A stretch of 64,000 nt of DNA from Macondimonas sp035325645 (lineage in GTDB: Bacteria > Pseudomonadota > Gammaproteobacteria > UBA5335): NCBI GenBank assembly GCA_035325645.1, contig DAOKZK010000003.1, positions 1 to 64,000 on the forward strand, read 5' to 3'. Made by a program: the position numbers and the translations under genes. Within the stretch, counting starts at the first letter, position 1; each line of letters opens with the position of its first letter. Of the stretch, positions 1 to 8,330 are shown piece after piece. The notes under the pieces were generated by a model. That model searched no databases and was not told the origin of the DNA. It saw only the letters and a program-made list of their open reading frames with translations.

Positions 1-45
1 CTGTTAATCACCGGGTCGGCGGTTCGAGCCCGTCCCGGGGAGCCA
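1..45 (+). tRNA. tRNA-Asn(GUU), 5' part outside the window
   Basis: The window opens in the anticodon loop (CTGTTAA, anticodon GTT at 3-5). A variable region, a T-arm with GGTTCGAGCC and an acceptor 3' strand ending in encoded CCA (43-45) follow. This is the 3' 60% of a tRNA-Asn; the D-arm lies upstream of position 1. Confidence 0.88.
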
Positions 46-56
46 TCCATGAAGTG

Positions 57-83
57 AAAAACCGGGCAATGCCCGGTTTTTTA
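57..83 (+). terminator. Rho-independent terminator after tRNA-Asn
   Basis: ACCGGGC (61-67) and GCCCGGT (71-77) form a 7-bp stem with a 3-nt loop, followed by a T-run. The run of A before the stem makes it bidirectional in appearance, so it may also end the convergent copper-storage gene. Confidence 0.85.
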
Positions 84-123
84 TTGCATCGGACTCCGTT
101 CCGGGCCGACCCGGCATCCAAGC

Positions 124-642
124 TCAGCCGATGAACTTGCGCGCAGCGGCGGCCGTTTGGTCGCAGGACTTGGCCATATCCTCGCAAATGGCATGCTCTT
201 TTATGTGCTTGCGGCATTCCTCTGCGCAATCCTCGCATTCCTTCATGCAAACGCCCGCCATGGCCTTGGCATGAGGCGAATCATTGAGGGTGAGCTTGAC
301 CGCAGCCTCGCACACGGCGATGGTGTTTTCCACCAGGATAGCGCATTGCGCCAGACTGGTATCCCCGCTCCTGAACGTCCGGAAAATGTGCGCCAGACAG
401 ACGTTACCGATGGTCACGCACTCGGCCGCCGCGGCACTGAACGTCTCACCGGGCTTGCCTGAAGCGGCGCCGTGCACATGGCGCTTGGGTTCTTCCGCCC
501 GCGCCACGACGGGAATGCTTCCTATGGCCGCCAACGCACCCATGGCCGTGAGGACGTGGCGGCGCGTCACCGGCCTGGCGCGGTTGATGGGCTGTTCTTC
601 TCCGGTCGCTGCCGGAACCACTGCACAGGTCGTATCCGTCAT
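124..642 (-). CDS. csp1: Tat-exported copper storage protein (Csp1-like four-helix bundle)
   Basis: This 172-residue protein would bind many Cu(I) ions inside a cysteine-lined four-helix bundle in the periplasm. The N-terminus has a twin-arginine motif (TRRHVLTAMG, about residues 26-35) and a short hydrophobic stretch ending near VARA, so export is probably by Tat. The mature part has ten cysteines, many spaced as in helices (NVCL, VCEA, VCMKECEDCAEEC), which is the Csp1/DUF326-type pattern. Start is ATG 642 with AAAGGAG just upstream. It is divergent from the arsR-like gene with about 185 bp between starts. Known Csp1 proteins have around 13 metal-site cysteines, so capacity may be lower here. 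Family assignment is strong; metal identity is inferred. Confidence 0.82.
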   Translation of the reverse strand: MTDTTCAVVPAATGEEQPINRARPVTRRHVLTAMGALAAIGSIPVVARAEEPKRHVHGAASGKPGETFSAAAAECVTIGNVCLAHIFRTFRSGDTSLAQCAILVENTIAVCEAAVKLTLNDSPHAKAMAGVCMKECEDCAEECRKHIKEHAICEDMAKSCDQTAAAARKFIG

Positions 643-818
643 GTGCGTCTCCTTTCACGGAACGAGGGCTTGATTGGGCAAAATTTCCAAGGCTGAGATT
701 CGTTTTTAGCTTATCGGTCTGCAGAATGCCACACCGCAATGAATCAGAACGTCGGGCACGATCAGCCGGCTGCCATGAATGCTCATACGCGGCTTGCAAC
801 AAATCGAATTTTCTGGAA

Positions 819-828
819 ATATCGATAT
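819..828. promoter_or_regulatory. Palindromic candidate ArsR operator
   Basis: A perfect 10-bp AT-rich palindrome, ATATCGATAT, directly abuts the chosen arsR ATG (829). ArsR/SmtB repressors bind short AT-rich inverted repeats overlapping their own promoter or start. Autoregulation is inferred from position and symmetry only. Confidence 0.4.
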
Positions 829-1161
829 ATGAACGAAATCGACGCATTGCATGCGCTCACGGCCCTGGCGCACGGCACGCGCCTCGACATCTTCCGGCTG
901 CTGATCCGGGAGAGCCCCGACGGCCTGCCGGCCGGCGCAATCGCGGCGCGCCTCGATGTGCTGCAGAACACGCTTTCGGCCCATTTGCGCATTCTGGAAC
1001 AAGGGCGCCTGATCCACGGCACACGGGAAGGCCGCAGCATCCGCTACCGGGCCGACCATGCGGGCATGCAGGCCCTGCTGACGTATCTGCTGGCGGACTG
1101 CTGTCAGGGCGACACCGCCATCTGCGCACCACTGATGGAAACCCTGCGCTGCGCCTGCTAG
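829..1161 (+). CDS. arsR: ArsR/SmtB-family metalloregulator
   Basis: A 110-residue winged-helix repressor with the usual N-terminal LAHGTRLDIFRLL helix and a recognition helix around NTLSAHLRILEQ. The C-terminal helix carries a CC pair (residues 91-92) followed by C99, C108 and C110. The adjacent pair plus a nearby third Cys resembles the C-terminal As(III) site described for Acidithiobacillus ferrooxidans ArsR, not the helix alpha-3 site of E. coli ArsR. The start at 829 matches the family N-terminus and has GGAA about 10 bases upstream; an in-frame ATG at 778 would add a poorly conserved extension. It precedes arsC and is divergent from csp1, so it may control both. Confidence 0.85.
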   Translation: MNEIDALHALTALAHGTRLDIFRLLIRESPDGLPAGAIAARLDVLQNTLSAHLRILEQGRLIHGTREGRSIRYRADHAGMQALLTYLLADCCQGDTAICAPLMETLRCAC

Positions 1162-1207
1162 CGCCAATCGTGTTGCCTCGTCGATCTATTTGACTGGAGA
1201 TACCGAC

Positions 1208-1702
1208 ATGTCCGATCGGCCCTACAACGTCCTTTTTCTCTGCACCGGCAACTCCGCGCGCAGCATCCTCGCTGAAGCCATCCTGAACCGCCTGGGAGCG
1301 GGCCGCTTCAGCGCCTTCAGCGCCGGCAGCTTCCCCAAGGGCGTGGTGCATCCCCTGGCGCTGGATATCCTGCAGCGGGAAAACCACCCGACCGCATTGC
1401 TGCGCTCCAAGAGCTGGGACGAGTTCGCAACCGTGGATGCGCCGCCGCTCGATTTCGTCTTCACCGTCTGTGATCAGGCGGCTGGCGAGGCGTGCCCCGT
1501 CTGGCCCGGCCAGCCCATGACCGCCCACTGGGGCCTGCCGGATCCCGCTGCCGCCTCCGGCACCCCGGCTGAACAAGGCCTCGCCTTCGCCGACACCTAT
1601 CGCCGCCTCGAGCGGCGCATCGGTGCGTTCGTCAACCTGCCCCTGGCGAGTCTGGATCGCATGGCGCTGCAACATCGCCTCACCGACATCGGCAAAGCCT
1701 GA
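1208..1702 (+). CDS. arsC: Arsenate reductase, thioredoxin-coupled (LMW-PTP fold)
   Basis: This 164-residue protein reduces As(V) to As(III). The catalytic P-loop is LCTGNSARS (Cys12, CX5R), and a redox pair sits in VCDQAAGEACP (about C82 and C89). That layout is the thioredoxin-dependent class, not the glutaredoxin-dependent E. coli type. The ATG at 1208 has TGGAGA upstream and is preferred to the in-frame ATG at 1190. It lies 46 bp after arsR in the same direction, probably one transcript. No ArsB or Acr3 efflux pump is present nearby, so the product arsenite must be exported by a pump encoded elsewhere. Confidence 0.88.
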   Translation: MSDRPYNVLFLCTGNSARSILAEAILNRLGAGRFSAFSAGSFPKGVVHPLALDILQRENHPTALLRSKSWDEFATVDAPPLDFVFTVCDQAAGEACPVWPGQPMTAHWGLPDPAAASGTPAEQGLAFADTYRRLERRIGAFVNLPLASLDRMALQHRLTDIGKA

Positions 1703-1722
1703 GCCGCGCGTCCCTTCGAAAC

Positions 1723-1751
1723 GCGCCGCCGGACATCGGGTACGGCGGCGC
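1723..1751. repeat. Inverted repeat between convergent arsC and CoA-transferase genes
   Basis: GCGCCGCCG (1723-1731) and CGGCGGCGC (1743-1751) form a 9-bp GC-only stem with an 11-nt loop. There is no T-tract, so it is at best a weak bidirectional transcription barrier. Confidence 0.45.
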
Positions 1752-1769
1752 AGACGCACCACCAGCCGA

Positions 1770-2900
1770 TCAGACGACTTTCCGTTCTTTCAGCCCGGCA
1801 ATCTCGGCGGCCGTAAACCCCCAATCCGCGAGCGCTTCATCGTTGTGCTGACCAGCCTTGGGGGGCTCGGACGGCAGCTCGGGCACGGTGCGGCTGAAAC
1901 GTGGCGCCGGCGCCGGCTGCACCACGCCGTCGCGGGTGACGAAGGTCTGCCGGGCGACGTTGTGCGGATGGCGCGGCGCCTCCTCCATGCTCAGCACCGG
2001 CCCGAAACAGACATCGGTGCCTTCCATGATCTCGGTCCATTCATCGCGCGTCCGGGTCAGGAACACCGCCTGCAACTTGGCCTTGAGCGCGGGCCACTGG
2101 CGCTGATTCATCTGATTGCGAAACTCGGGGTCGTCCTTGAGCCCCGTCTTTTCCAACAGCAAGGCGTAGAACTGCGGCTCGATGGAGCCGATGGCGACGT
2201 GACGGCCGTCCTTGCAGGTGTAGGTGTCGTAGAAATGAGCCGCGCCGTCGAGCAGATTGCTCTCCGGGCTGTCCTTCCACATACCTGCGGCCTTGAAACC
2301 GTACATCATGGTCATCAGCAGCGCGGCACCATCGGTCATGGCCGTGTCGATCACCTGACCCTTGCCCGAGCGCTGCCGCTCGAGCAGCGCGCAGACGATG
2401 CCGTAAGCCTGCAAGAGGCCGCCGCCGCCGAAATCGCCGACCAGGTTGATCGGCGGCACGGGGCGTTCGCCCGCCCGGCCGATGGCGTGCAGTGCGCCGC
2501 TGATGGCGATGTAGTTCATGTCATGTCCCGCCGCGTGCGCCAGGGGTCCGTACTGTCCCCAGCCGGTCATGCGCGCATAGACGAGCCGCGGATTACGCGC
2601 CAGACACACCTCCGGGCCCAGCCCGAGCCGTTCCATGACGCCCGGCCGGTAGCCTTCCATCAGCACGTCCGCCCGCTCCGCCAGGCGCAACACCGCCTCG
2701 ACACCCTCGGATTTTTTCAGGTCCACGGTGACCGACCGCCGGCCGCGGCCGAGCACATCGAACTTGCCGGACAGACCCGGGATGTTCTTCTTGTCGACGC
2801 GCAGGATTTCGGCGCCCATGTCCGCCAGCATCATGCCGCAGAACGGACCCGGCCCGATGCCGGCGATTTCGAGGATCTTGATGCCTTCCAATGGTCCCAT
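1770..2900 (-). CDS. Family III CoA-transferase / alpha-methylacyl-CoA racemase
   Basis: This 376-residue protein starts MGPLEGIKILEIAG, the usual opening of CaiB/BaiF enzymes. H126 (in AAGHDMNY) and D156 (in LVGDFGGGG), with a Glu near 242, line up with the acid-base residues of alpha-methylacyl-CoA racemase. I therefore favour epimerisation of 2-methylacyl-CoAs over CoA transfer. The start at 2900 has AGGGAGG seven bases upstream; the longer open frame to 2978 lacks family sequence. It is divergent from the Hsp20 gene, with an FNR-type box between the two. Likely role is branched-chain fatty acid or sterol side-chain catabolism. Substrate is not determinable. Confidence 0.85.
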   Translation of the reverse strand: MGPLEGIKILEIAGIGPGPFCGMMLADMGAEILRVDKKNIPGLSGKFDVLGRGRRSVTVDLKKSEGVEAVLRLAERADVLMEGYRPGVMERLGLGPEVCLARNPRLVYARMTGWGQYGPLAHAAGHDMNYIAISGALHAIGRAGERPVPPINLVGDFGGGGLLQAYGIVCALLERQRSGKGQVIDTAMTDGAALLMTMMYGFKAAGMWKDSPESNLLDGAAHFYDTYTCKDGRHVAIGSIEPQFYALLLEKTGLKDDPEFRNQMNQRQWPALKAKLQAVFLTRTRDEWTEIMEGTDVCFGPVLSMEEAPRHPHNVARQTFVTRDGVVQPAPAPRFSRTVPELPSEPPKAGQHNDEALADWGFTAAEIAGLKERKVV

Positions 2901-3016
2901 GACGTGCCTCCCTGGCCGGTGGACGCGGCATTCCCGTTGCCGCACGAACTGCAGAGCATAGCCGATCGGGCCGGCCAATGAAGCAATGTGTGGCTCGCGT
3001 GACAGACCCTGCGTCC

Positions 3017-3030
3017 TTGATTTAGATCAA
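3017..3030. promoter_or_regulatory. FNR/Anr-type box
   Basis: TTGAT (3017-3021), four spacer bases and ATCAA (3026-3030) give an exact match to the FNR/Anr consensus TTGAT-N4-ATCAA. Its centre is about 41.5 bases upstream of a start point near 3065, which would fit an AGATTG -10 at 3054-3059. That is the class II activation geometry for the hsp20 gene. Confidence 0.6.
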
Positions 3031-3159
3031 GGCACGGCCGCATCGACGGCGCCAGATTGAACCCGCCACATGCACCTTGCTCAAAGGGCAACGGAAAACA
3101 CCGCCGATCTTCACGATCGGCACGATTGGCGATCACTCAACGGCAGTGAGGTAACGACC

Positions 3160-3693
3160 ATGAGCGACACCGAGCAATCGACTCAAACGACCGTGACACC
3201 CTCTTCCGAATCGGCGCCATCAACGGCAACCCCACCTGCCGCCAGCTCGCGATGGCTGCATCCCTGGCGCGAGATGGACCGCTTCGAGCGTTTCTTCAAT
3301 CGCCCATTCTTCCCCTTGTCCCGTGAATGGCCGCGCCTCGATGAATGGTTCCGCTCGGCAGAGCTCGAACTGCCGGCGGTCGACGTCATCGATCGGGATA
3401 CCGAGGTGGTGGTACGCGCCCAGGTACCGGGCATGACCGCAGAGGATCTGGATGTCACGCTTGCCGAGCAAAGCATCACCCTGCGTGGACACAAGCGCAC
3501 GGAATCGGAAGAAGAAAAGGGGGAGTTTCACCGTCGCGAGATCAGCGCGCGGGAGTTCATGCGTACGATTGCGCTGCCGGCTCCGGTGGATGCCGATAAG
3601 GCCAGCGCAAGCTGCAAGGACGGCTTGCTCGAGATCACCCTGCCGAAAAAAGAACCCGCCCGCAAGCAGAAGCTGACCATTCAGAACGGATGA
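3160..3693 (+). CDS. Small heat shock protein, Hsp20 family
   Basis: An ATP-independent holdase chaperone of 177 residues. A variable, proline- and serine-rich N-terminal arm (about 1-65) leads into an alpha-crystallin domain from ELPAVDVIDRD to the end, including the conserved GLLEITLPK near the C-terminus. The ATG at 3160 is preceded by GAGGTAA. It stands alone and is followed by a GC-rich hairpin. The upstream FNR/Anr box suggests induction on oxygen limitation; no sigma-32 promoter was recognised. Confidence 0.9.
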   Translation: MSDTEQSTQTTVTPSSESAPSTATPPAASSRWLHPWREMDRFERFFNRPFFPLSREWPRLDEWFRSAELELPAVDVIDRDTEVVVRAQVPGMTAEDLDVTLAEQSITLRGHKRTESEEEKGEFHRREISAREFMRTIALPAPVDADKASASCKDGLLEITLPKKEPARKQKLTIQNG

Positions 3694-3700
3694 CGGAAAT

Positions 3701-3736
3701 GCGGACGAGCCCGGGCACACGTCCCGGGCCGTCTGC
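3701..3736 (+). terminator. Stem-loop after hsp20
   Basis: GCCCGGG (3709-3715) and CCCGGGC (3723-3729) form a strong core stem, extended by partly pairing GCGGACGA and CCGTCTGC flanks. Only two T follow, so termination is plausible but not certain. Confidence 0.5.
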
Positions 3737-3797
3737 TTGCACGCGCGCATCGGGCTGGGGTACAACCGCGCGACCATCCTTCATGTGACACTCCGCA

Positions 3798-6700
3798 ATG
3801 CCTTGTATCCCCACGAACGCCGGACGCTGGCTTGCCCTGAGCCTGCTGCTTCTGGCCGGTTTGCTTGCGACCTGTGCGACTGCTGCAGATGTCGGCATAC
3901 CGCCGCTCGGCCAGATCCGCCAAGCGCTGGCCACGAATGAAGACGATCCCGCCCTCATGCCGATCAAGGAAAGCATCGAGCGGATCGAACGGCTGACCTC
4001 GGAAGCCGCCGCCCTGCGTGAGTCGGCGCGTCGGGCCGACTCACGCATCAACAAGCTGCAGCGCGAAAAAGCCGCTGTCGAACCCTTGCCTCTTCCCGGC
4101 ACCTCGCTGGACGCCATGGAGAAGGCCCTGGATCGCACCCAGCAGCGACTTGCCGAAACGCAAGCGCAATTGTCCCTGACGGAAAGCGCGATCATCGAGT
4201 TGACGCAGCAGCCGGCGCGGGCTCGCGAGGATATCGCACGTCTCGAGATCGAGCAGGCCGCGCTCCTGCGGGCATGGCCGACGCCGCCTCCGACGGGACC
4301 GCTTGGTCCCCCGCAGCTCGCCCAGGCCGTGCGCTACCATGCGCTCGAGGCAGAAATCGACCTGCGTCAGACCGAACTGCAGACCCATGCCAAACGCCTG
4401 GCACTGCTCAACGCCGAGCGCGATGCCCTGCGAAACCTGCAACGCGCCCTGCAGGCGCGCGTCGATCTCTTGATCCAGCGTCTGGGGCACACCCGCACCC
4501 AAACTGCTGATCGCGCCACTGCCCAGACGCTGCGCGCCATCCAGCGTACCGACTCGCAGCATCCGGTGATTCAATCCCTTGCCACCGAAAATTCCACGCT
4601 GGCCGAGGAGCTGAGCAGCCTCGCGCGCGCGCTCGACGAGGTCAGTCGCGACAACGAAAACATCATCCGTGAGCTGGCGGATGTGGAGGCGCTGTATCGC
4701 AGTGCGCAGACCCAGATCGAAATCGCGGGTGTCGGGCGGGCGTTGAATCGTGTTCTTCACGAGCAGCGCAAGCGGCTCCCGGATCTGCGCAGCTATCGCC
4801 AACAGGCCCGAATCCGCAGCGAACAAATCGCGGAGACCCGCTTACGCCAGTTTCAAATCGAGGAAAAGCGCCGCGAGATCGAAGACACGTCGAAAACCGC
4901 GAAGGCTCTTCTGCAGAGTGCGGAAGCAGAAATTCAGTCGGATACGCGCGCACCGGACCGCCTGCTCGCCGAAGCCGAACTCCTGCTGGACAGTCAGAAG
5001 GACCTTCTGGCTCACCTGAGCCAGAGCTATCTCACCCTCATCGATCGACTGAGCCTGCTCGATCTGAATCAGAAGAAGCTCACCCAGGTCGGGGCAGACT
5101 ACAACCGTCTGCTCGATGAAAACCTGCTCTGGATCGCCAGCGATACCCCCATCCGGAGCGATTGGTTCGCCCAGCTCAGCGGGGAAATACGCGTCCTCTC
5201 CGACCCTGCACGCTGGGGCAGGGTTGTCGAATCGGTCACCGCCCAGATCGCCGAGCGGCCGATCAGTATCACCATGGCACTCGCTCTGTTCTTCGTCACG
5301 CTCTGGAGCCGCCGGCATCTGCGTCGCCATGTCGCGCACACCGGTCTTGCCGTCAACGATCCGAATCAGGACCGTTTCATGTTGACCGTAAGCGCCATCG
5401 CAGCAAGCTTCGTTCTTGCCCTGCCTCTTCCGCTTCTGACCGGGCTGCTGGGCTGGATGCTGCAACAACAGCAGACTGCTGCCGACCGCTTCATCTGGGG
5501 ACTCGGGGACGGGCTGGTCCAAGCCGCCTGGATCGGCTGGGTGATTGAATCCTTCCGTCGCCTGAGCACGCGCGGCGGCGTTCTGGAAGCCCACTTCCAC
5601 TGGCGGCCCAATACCCGCCAGTTACTGCATCGAAACTTGCGCTGGCTGGTACTGCTCACCGCTGTCGCGACGGTACTCATGCGCCTTGCAGCGGCGAATC
5701 CTCAAGGTCTGAGCATGCCGGTACTGGGTCGGGCGGTGTTCATCGCCTTTTCGCTGGCCCTGATCCTGTTCATCGCACGCATCTTCCACCCCACCAAAGG
5801 GGTCCTGAGCAACTGGCGGGAAGGCGGGGCAGAACAGTGGGCGTGGCGAGCTCACAATCTGGTTTACGGGCTCCTGCTCGCAGGCGCCGTCATTCTGGCT
5901 GTGATGCCCGCTTTCGGCTACACCTACACAGCGATGCATCTGCAGACCCGGGCGTTTTTCACCGGCTGGCTGCTGGCTGCCAGCACGCTGCTCGTCAGCC
6001 TCTTGGTTCGAGGGCTGTCAACCAGCCTGCGTCGCATCGAAGTTGCGCAGGTCGGCAGCCGATTGATCGAAGGATTGCGCGCCACCGTCGGTGAAGATGC
6101 TTCGGATGCAACAAATGCGGAGAAGCCGGCTCCCGTCCGCCGCGATGCCGCCATGGACCTGCAGACCATGAACGCGCAGGTCCGCGCCCTGTTCAACCTG
6201 GCCTTGAGCGTGATGGTCGTGGGCGGACTCTTCCTGATCTGGGGCGACACGTTCAGCGCGCTGAAGATTTTGAACCACATCACCCTGTGGTCCACCAGCC
6301 AAGCCGGCGCAGATGGCGCTGATGCCGTGGTGCAGGTGATCACGCTGGGGAGTCTCGGACTCGCCTTGGTGGCACTCGCCCTGACTCTGGGCGCGGCGCG
6401 CAACATCCCGGGGCTGCTGGAAGTGCTGGTGCTGCAGCGGCAGGGGGTCGATGCGGGCACGCGTTATGCGGCGACCCTGCTCAGCCGCTACGCGATTTTC
6501 ATGATCGGCCTTCTGGTGGTCGTCAACCAGCTCGGCGTCGACTGGAGCAAGGCGCAATGGCTGGTGGCTGCGCTGTCCGTCGGCTTGGGTTTCGGTCTGC
6601 AGGAGATCGTGGCCAATTTCGTGTCGGGCATCATCCTGCTCTTCGAAAGACCGGTCCGCATCGGGGATACGGTGACCGTGGGAGGGGTGTCCGGGACCGT

Positions 6701-7163
6701 CACCCGCATCCGCATCCGGGCCACAACGATCCAGGACTGGGATCGCAAGGAACTGATCGTCCCCAACAAAAGCGTCATCACCGACGCCATCATCAACTGG
6801 ACTCTCAGCGATCCGGTGACGCGCATCATCATCCCGGTCGGCATCGCCTACGGGACCGATACGCAGCGTGCGCTCACCGTCATGCGTGAAACCGTTCAGG
6901 ACAATCCACTCATCCTGAAGGATCCCGAACCCGCCGTTCTGTTTGTCGGATTCGGAGACAGCTCGCTCAACTTCGAGCTCCGGGTCTTCGTCAAGAGCTT
7001 GTCAGACTCGGTTCCGGTGCGGCACCAGTTGCACCTGGAACTGGAACGCCGACTGCGCGAGGCGGGCATCGAGATTCCGTTCCCACAGCGCGACATGCAC
7101 CTGCGCTCGGTATCCGACGAGGTCGTGGAGCGGCTGAAGGGGGCCGAGCCTGAACGTCACTAA
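3798..7163 (+). CDS. mscK: Giant mechanosensitive channel, MscK/MscM-like
   Basis: At 1121 residues this matches the size of E. coli MscK (1120). It starts with a signal peptide (about 1-30, ending ATAA). A long periplasmic region rich in coiled coil follows (about 40-460), then many membrane spans beginning near residue 485. The MscS pore and beta domain sit at about 925-1010, with LGFGLQEIVANFVSGIILL, the FERPVRIGDTV motif and LIVPNKSVIT. It would open under membrane tension to release solutes during hypo-osmotic shock. K+ dependence as in true MscK cannot be judged. Its last codons overlap the Pho-box-like repeats of the next operon. Confidence 0.88.
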   Translation: MPCIPTNAGRWLALSLLLLAGLLATCATAADVGIPPLGQIRQALATNEDDPALMPIKESIERIERLTSEAAALRESARRADSRINKLQREKAAVEPLPLPGTSLDAMEKALDRTQQRLAETQAQLSLTESAIIELTQQPARAREDIARLEIEQAALLRAWPTPPPTGPLGPPQLAQAVRYHALEAEIDLRQTELQTHAKRLALLNAERDALRNLQRALQARVDLLIQRLGHTRTQTADRATAQTLRAIQRTDSQHPVIQSLATENSTLAEELSSLARALDEVSRDNENIIRELADVEALYRSAQTQIEIAGVGRALNRVLHEQRKRLPDLRSYRQQARIRSEQIAETRLRQFQIEEKRREIEDTSKTAKALLQSAEAEIQSDTRAPDRLLAEAELLLDSQKDLLAHLSQSYLTLIDRLSLLDLNQKKLTQVGADYNRLLDENLLWIASDTPIRSDWFAQLSGEIRVLSDPARWGRVVESVTAQIAERPISITMALALFFVTLWSRRHLRRHVAHTGLAVNDPNQDRFMLTVSAIAASFVLALPLPLLTGLLGWMLQQQQTAADRFIWGLGDGLVQAAWIGWVIESFRRLSTRGGVLEAHFHWRPNTRQLLHRNLRWLVLLTAVATVLMRLAAANPQGLSMPVLGRAVFIAFSLALILFIARIFHPTKGVLSNWREGGAEQWAWRAHNLVYGLLLAGAVILAVMPAFGYTYTAMHLQTRAFFTGWLLAASTLLVSLLVRGLSTSLRRIEVAQVGSRLIEGLRATVGEDASDATNAEKPAPVRRDAAMDLQTMNAQVRALFNLALSVMVVGGLFLIWGDTFSALKILNHITLWSTSQAGADGADAVVQVITLGSLGLALVALALTLGAARNIPGLLEVLVLQRQGVDAGTRYAATLLSRYAIFMIGLLVVVNQLGVDWSKAQWLVAALSVGLGFGLQEIVANFVSGIILLFERPVRIGDTVTVGGVSGTVTRIRIRATTIQDWDRKELIVPNKSVITDAIINWTLSDPVTRIIIPVGIAYGTDTQRALTVMRETVQDNPLILKDPEPAVLFVGFGDSSLNFELRVFVKSLSDSVPVRHQLHLELERRLREAGIEIPFPQRDMHLRSVSDEVVERLKGAEPERH

Positions 7164-7209
7164 AGTGTTATCCGCATGTTATCGGATCGTCACGGGCGCT
7201 TTCGATAAT
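7154..7209 (+). promoter_or_regulatory. Candidate Pho box and -10 for the agt-sqdB-plcP operon
   Basis: Four 7-bp half-sites lie at an exact 11-bp period: ACGTCAC (7154-7160), GTGTTAT (7165-7171), ATGTTAT (7176-7182) and TCGTCAC (7187-7193). Each is separated by four bases, the architecture of PhoB sites (CTGTCAT-N4-CTGTCAY), and each matches the consensus at about five of seven bases. GATAAT at 7204-7209 starts 10 bases after the last half-site, where the -10 element of PhoB-activated promoters lies. The first half-site includes the end of mscK. Confidence 0.62.
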
Positions 7210-7274
7210 CCGCCGCAACGGGCACCCGGAAATCCATTCCGGATGCGACAAAACCGCTGTCAGCGAGACGATGC

Positions 7275-8330
7275 ATGCGGATTGCGCTCATCACCGACGC
7301 CTGGAAACCCCAAGTCAACGGGGTGGTTCGCACCCTGACCACCCTCGATAACCGCCTTCGCGCACTCGGCCACCTGGTCAAGGTCATCCAGCCGGGCCTG
7401 TTCACCACGGTGCCCATGCCGGGCTATGCCGAGATCCGGCTGTCCGTCTGGCCCGATGGCAAGATGCGACGGCTTCTGGATGCTTTCGAGCCCGAACACA
7501 TCCACATCGCGACCGAAGGCCCGCTCGGGCTGGCTGCCCGTCGCTACTGCGCCGCGCGCAAGCTGCAGTTCACGACATCCTTCCACACCCGCTTTCCCGA
7601 GTACGTGCATGCCCGGGCACCGTTCCTGCCCGTGGGGCCCGGCTACGCACTGATGCGCTGGTTCCACAGCGGCGCGACGCGCACCCTGGTCAGCAATCCC
7701 GAGCTGATCGAGGAATTGCAGGGGCGCGGTTTCGCCAACCTCGTGCTCTGGCGGCGGGGCGTGGACACGGACCTGTTTCGGCCGCTGGACAAGGCCTTTC
7801 TGCCGGGCCCCCGGCCGATTTTCCTCTACATGGGCCGGGTCGCGCCGGAAAAGAATCTCGATGATTTCCTGCGACTCGACCTGCCGGGCACCAAGTATGT
7901 GGTGGGCGACGGGCCGGCGCGCGCCGAACTCGAGGCGCGCTACCCCAGCGTCCGGTTCACAGGGCTGCAGACGGGCGAGGCCCTGGTGCGCCACCTGTCC
8001 AGCGCCGACTGCTTCGTGTTTCCCAGTCGCACCGACACCCTGGGTCTGGTCATGATGGAAGCGCTGGCGTGCGGCGTGCCGGTTGCCGCCTATCCGGTGA
8101 TCGGCCCCACCGCCGTGGTCCGGAGCGGCGAAACCGGCTGGCTGGACGAGGATCTCGGACAAGCAGCCCTGAAATGCCTGGATCTCGATCCCGCGGCCTG
8201 CCGGGCCAGCGCCCTGGGATGGTCGCTCGATCGCAGTTGCGCCGAATTCCTGAGCTATCTGGTGCCGGCTCGCGTGCCGCTGCCCTTCACGCTCTTCGAC
8301 GGCCTGCCGCTCGGCGGAGACCGGCCATGA
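7275..8330 (+). CDS. agt: GT4 glycosyltransferase, Agt-type glycolipid synthase
   Basis: This 351-residue GT-B fold enzyme starts IALITDAWKPQVNGVVRTL, as do the Agt-type transferases that put sugar on diacylglycerol in phosphate-starved alphaproteobacteria. Other matching features are HIATEGPLGLAAR, SFHTRFPEYVHAR and WRRGVDTDLF. The donor-site motif is SRTDTLGLVMMEA, with Asp at the first position of the usual EX7E, as in close relatives. It is the first gene of the cassette, and its stop overlaps the sqdB start (ATGA). Next to SqdB it could use UDP-sulfoquinovose and act as a sulfolipid synthase (SqdX/SQD2 role), or use UDP-glucose or UDP-glucuronate. Acceptor and donor are inferred. Confidence 0.78.
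   Translation: MRIALITDAWKPQVNGVVRTLTTLDNRLRALGHLVKVIQPGLFTTVPMPGYAEIRLSVWPDGKMRRLLDAFEPEHIHIATEGPLGLAARRYCAARKLQFTTSFHTRFPEYVHARAPFLPVGPGYALMRWFHSGATRTLVSNPELIEELQGRGFANLVLWRRGVDTDLFRPLDKAFLPGPRPIFLYMGRVAPEKNLDDFLRLDLPGTKYVVGDGPARAELEARYPSVRFTGLQTGEALVRHLSSADCFVFPSRTDTLGLVMMEALACGVPVAAYPVIGPTAVVRSGETGWLDEDLGQAALKCLDLDPAACRASALGWSLDRSCAEFLSYLVPARVPLPFTLFDGLPLGGDRP

Noticed and set aside
643..738. CueR/MerR-type operator upstream of csp1 (CCTTGG ... CAATCAAG)
   Set aside because: The dyad is imperfect and the spacing does not fit a MerR-family promoter, so it was not listed.
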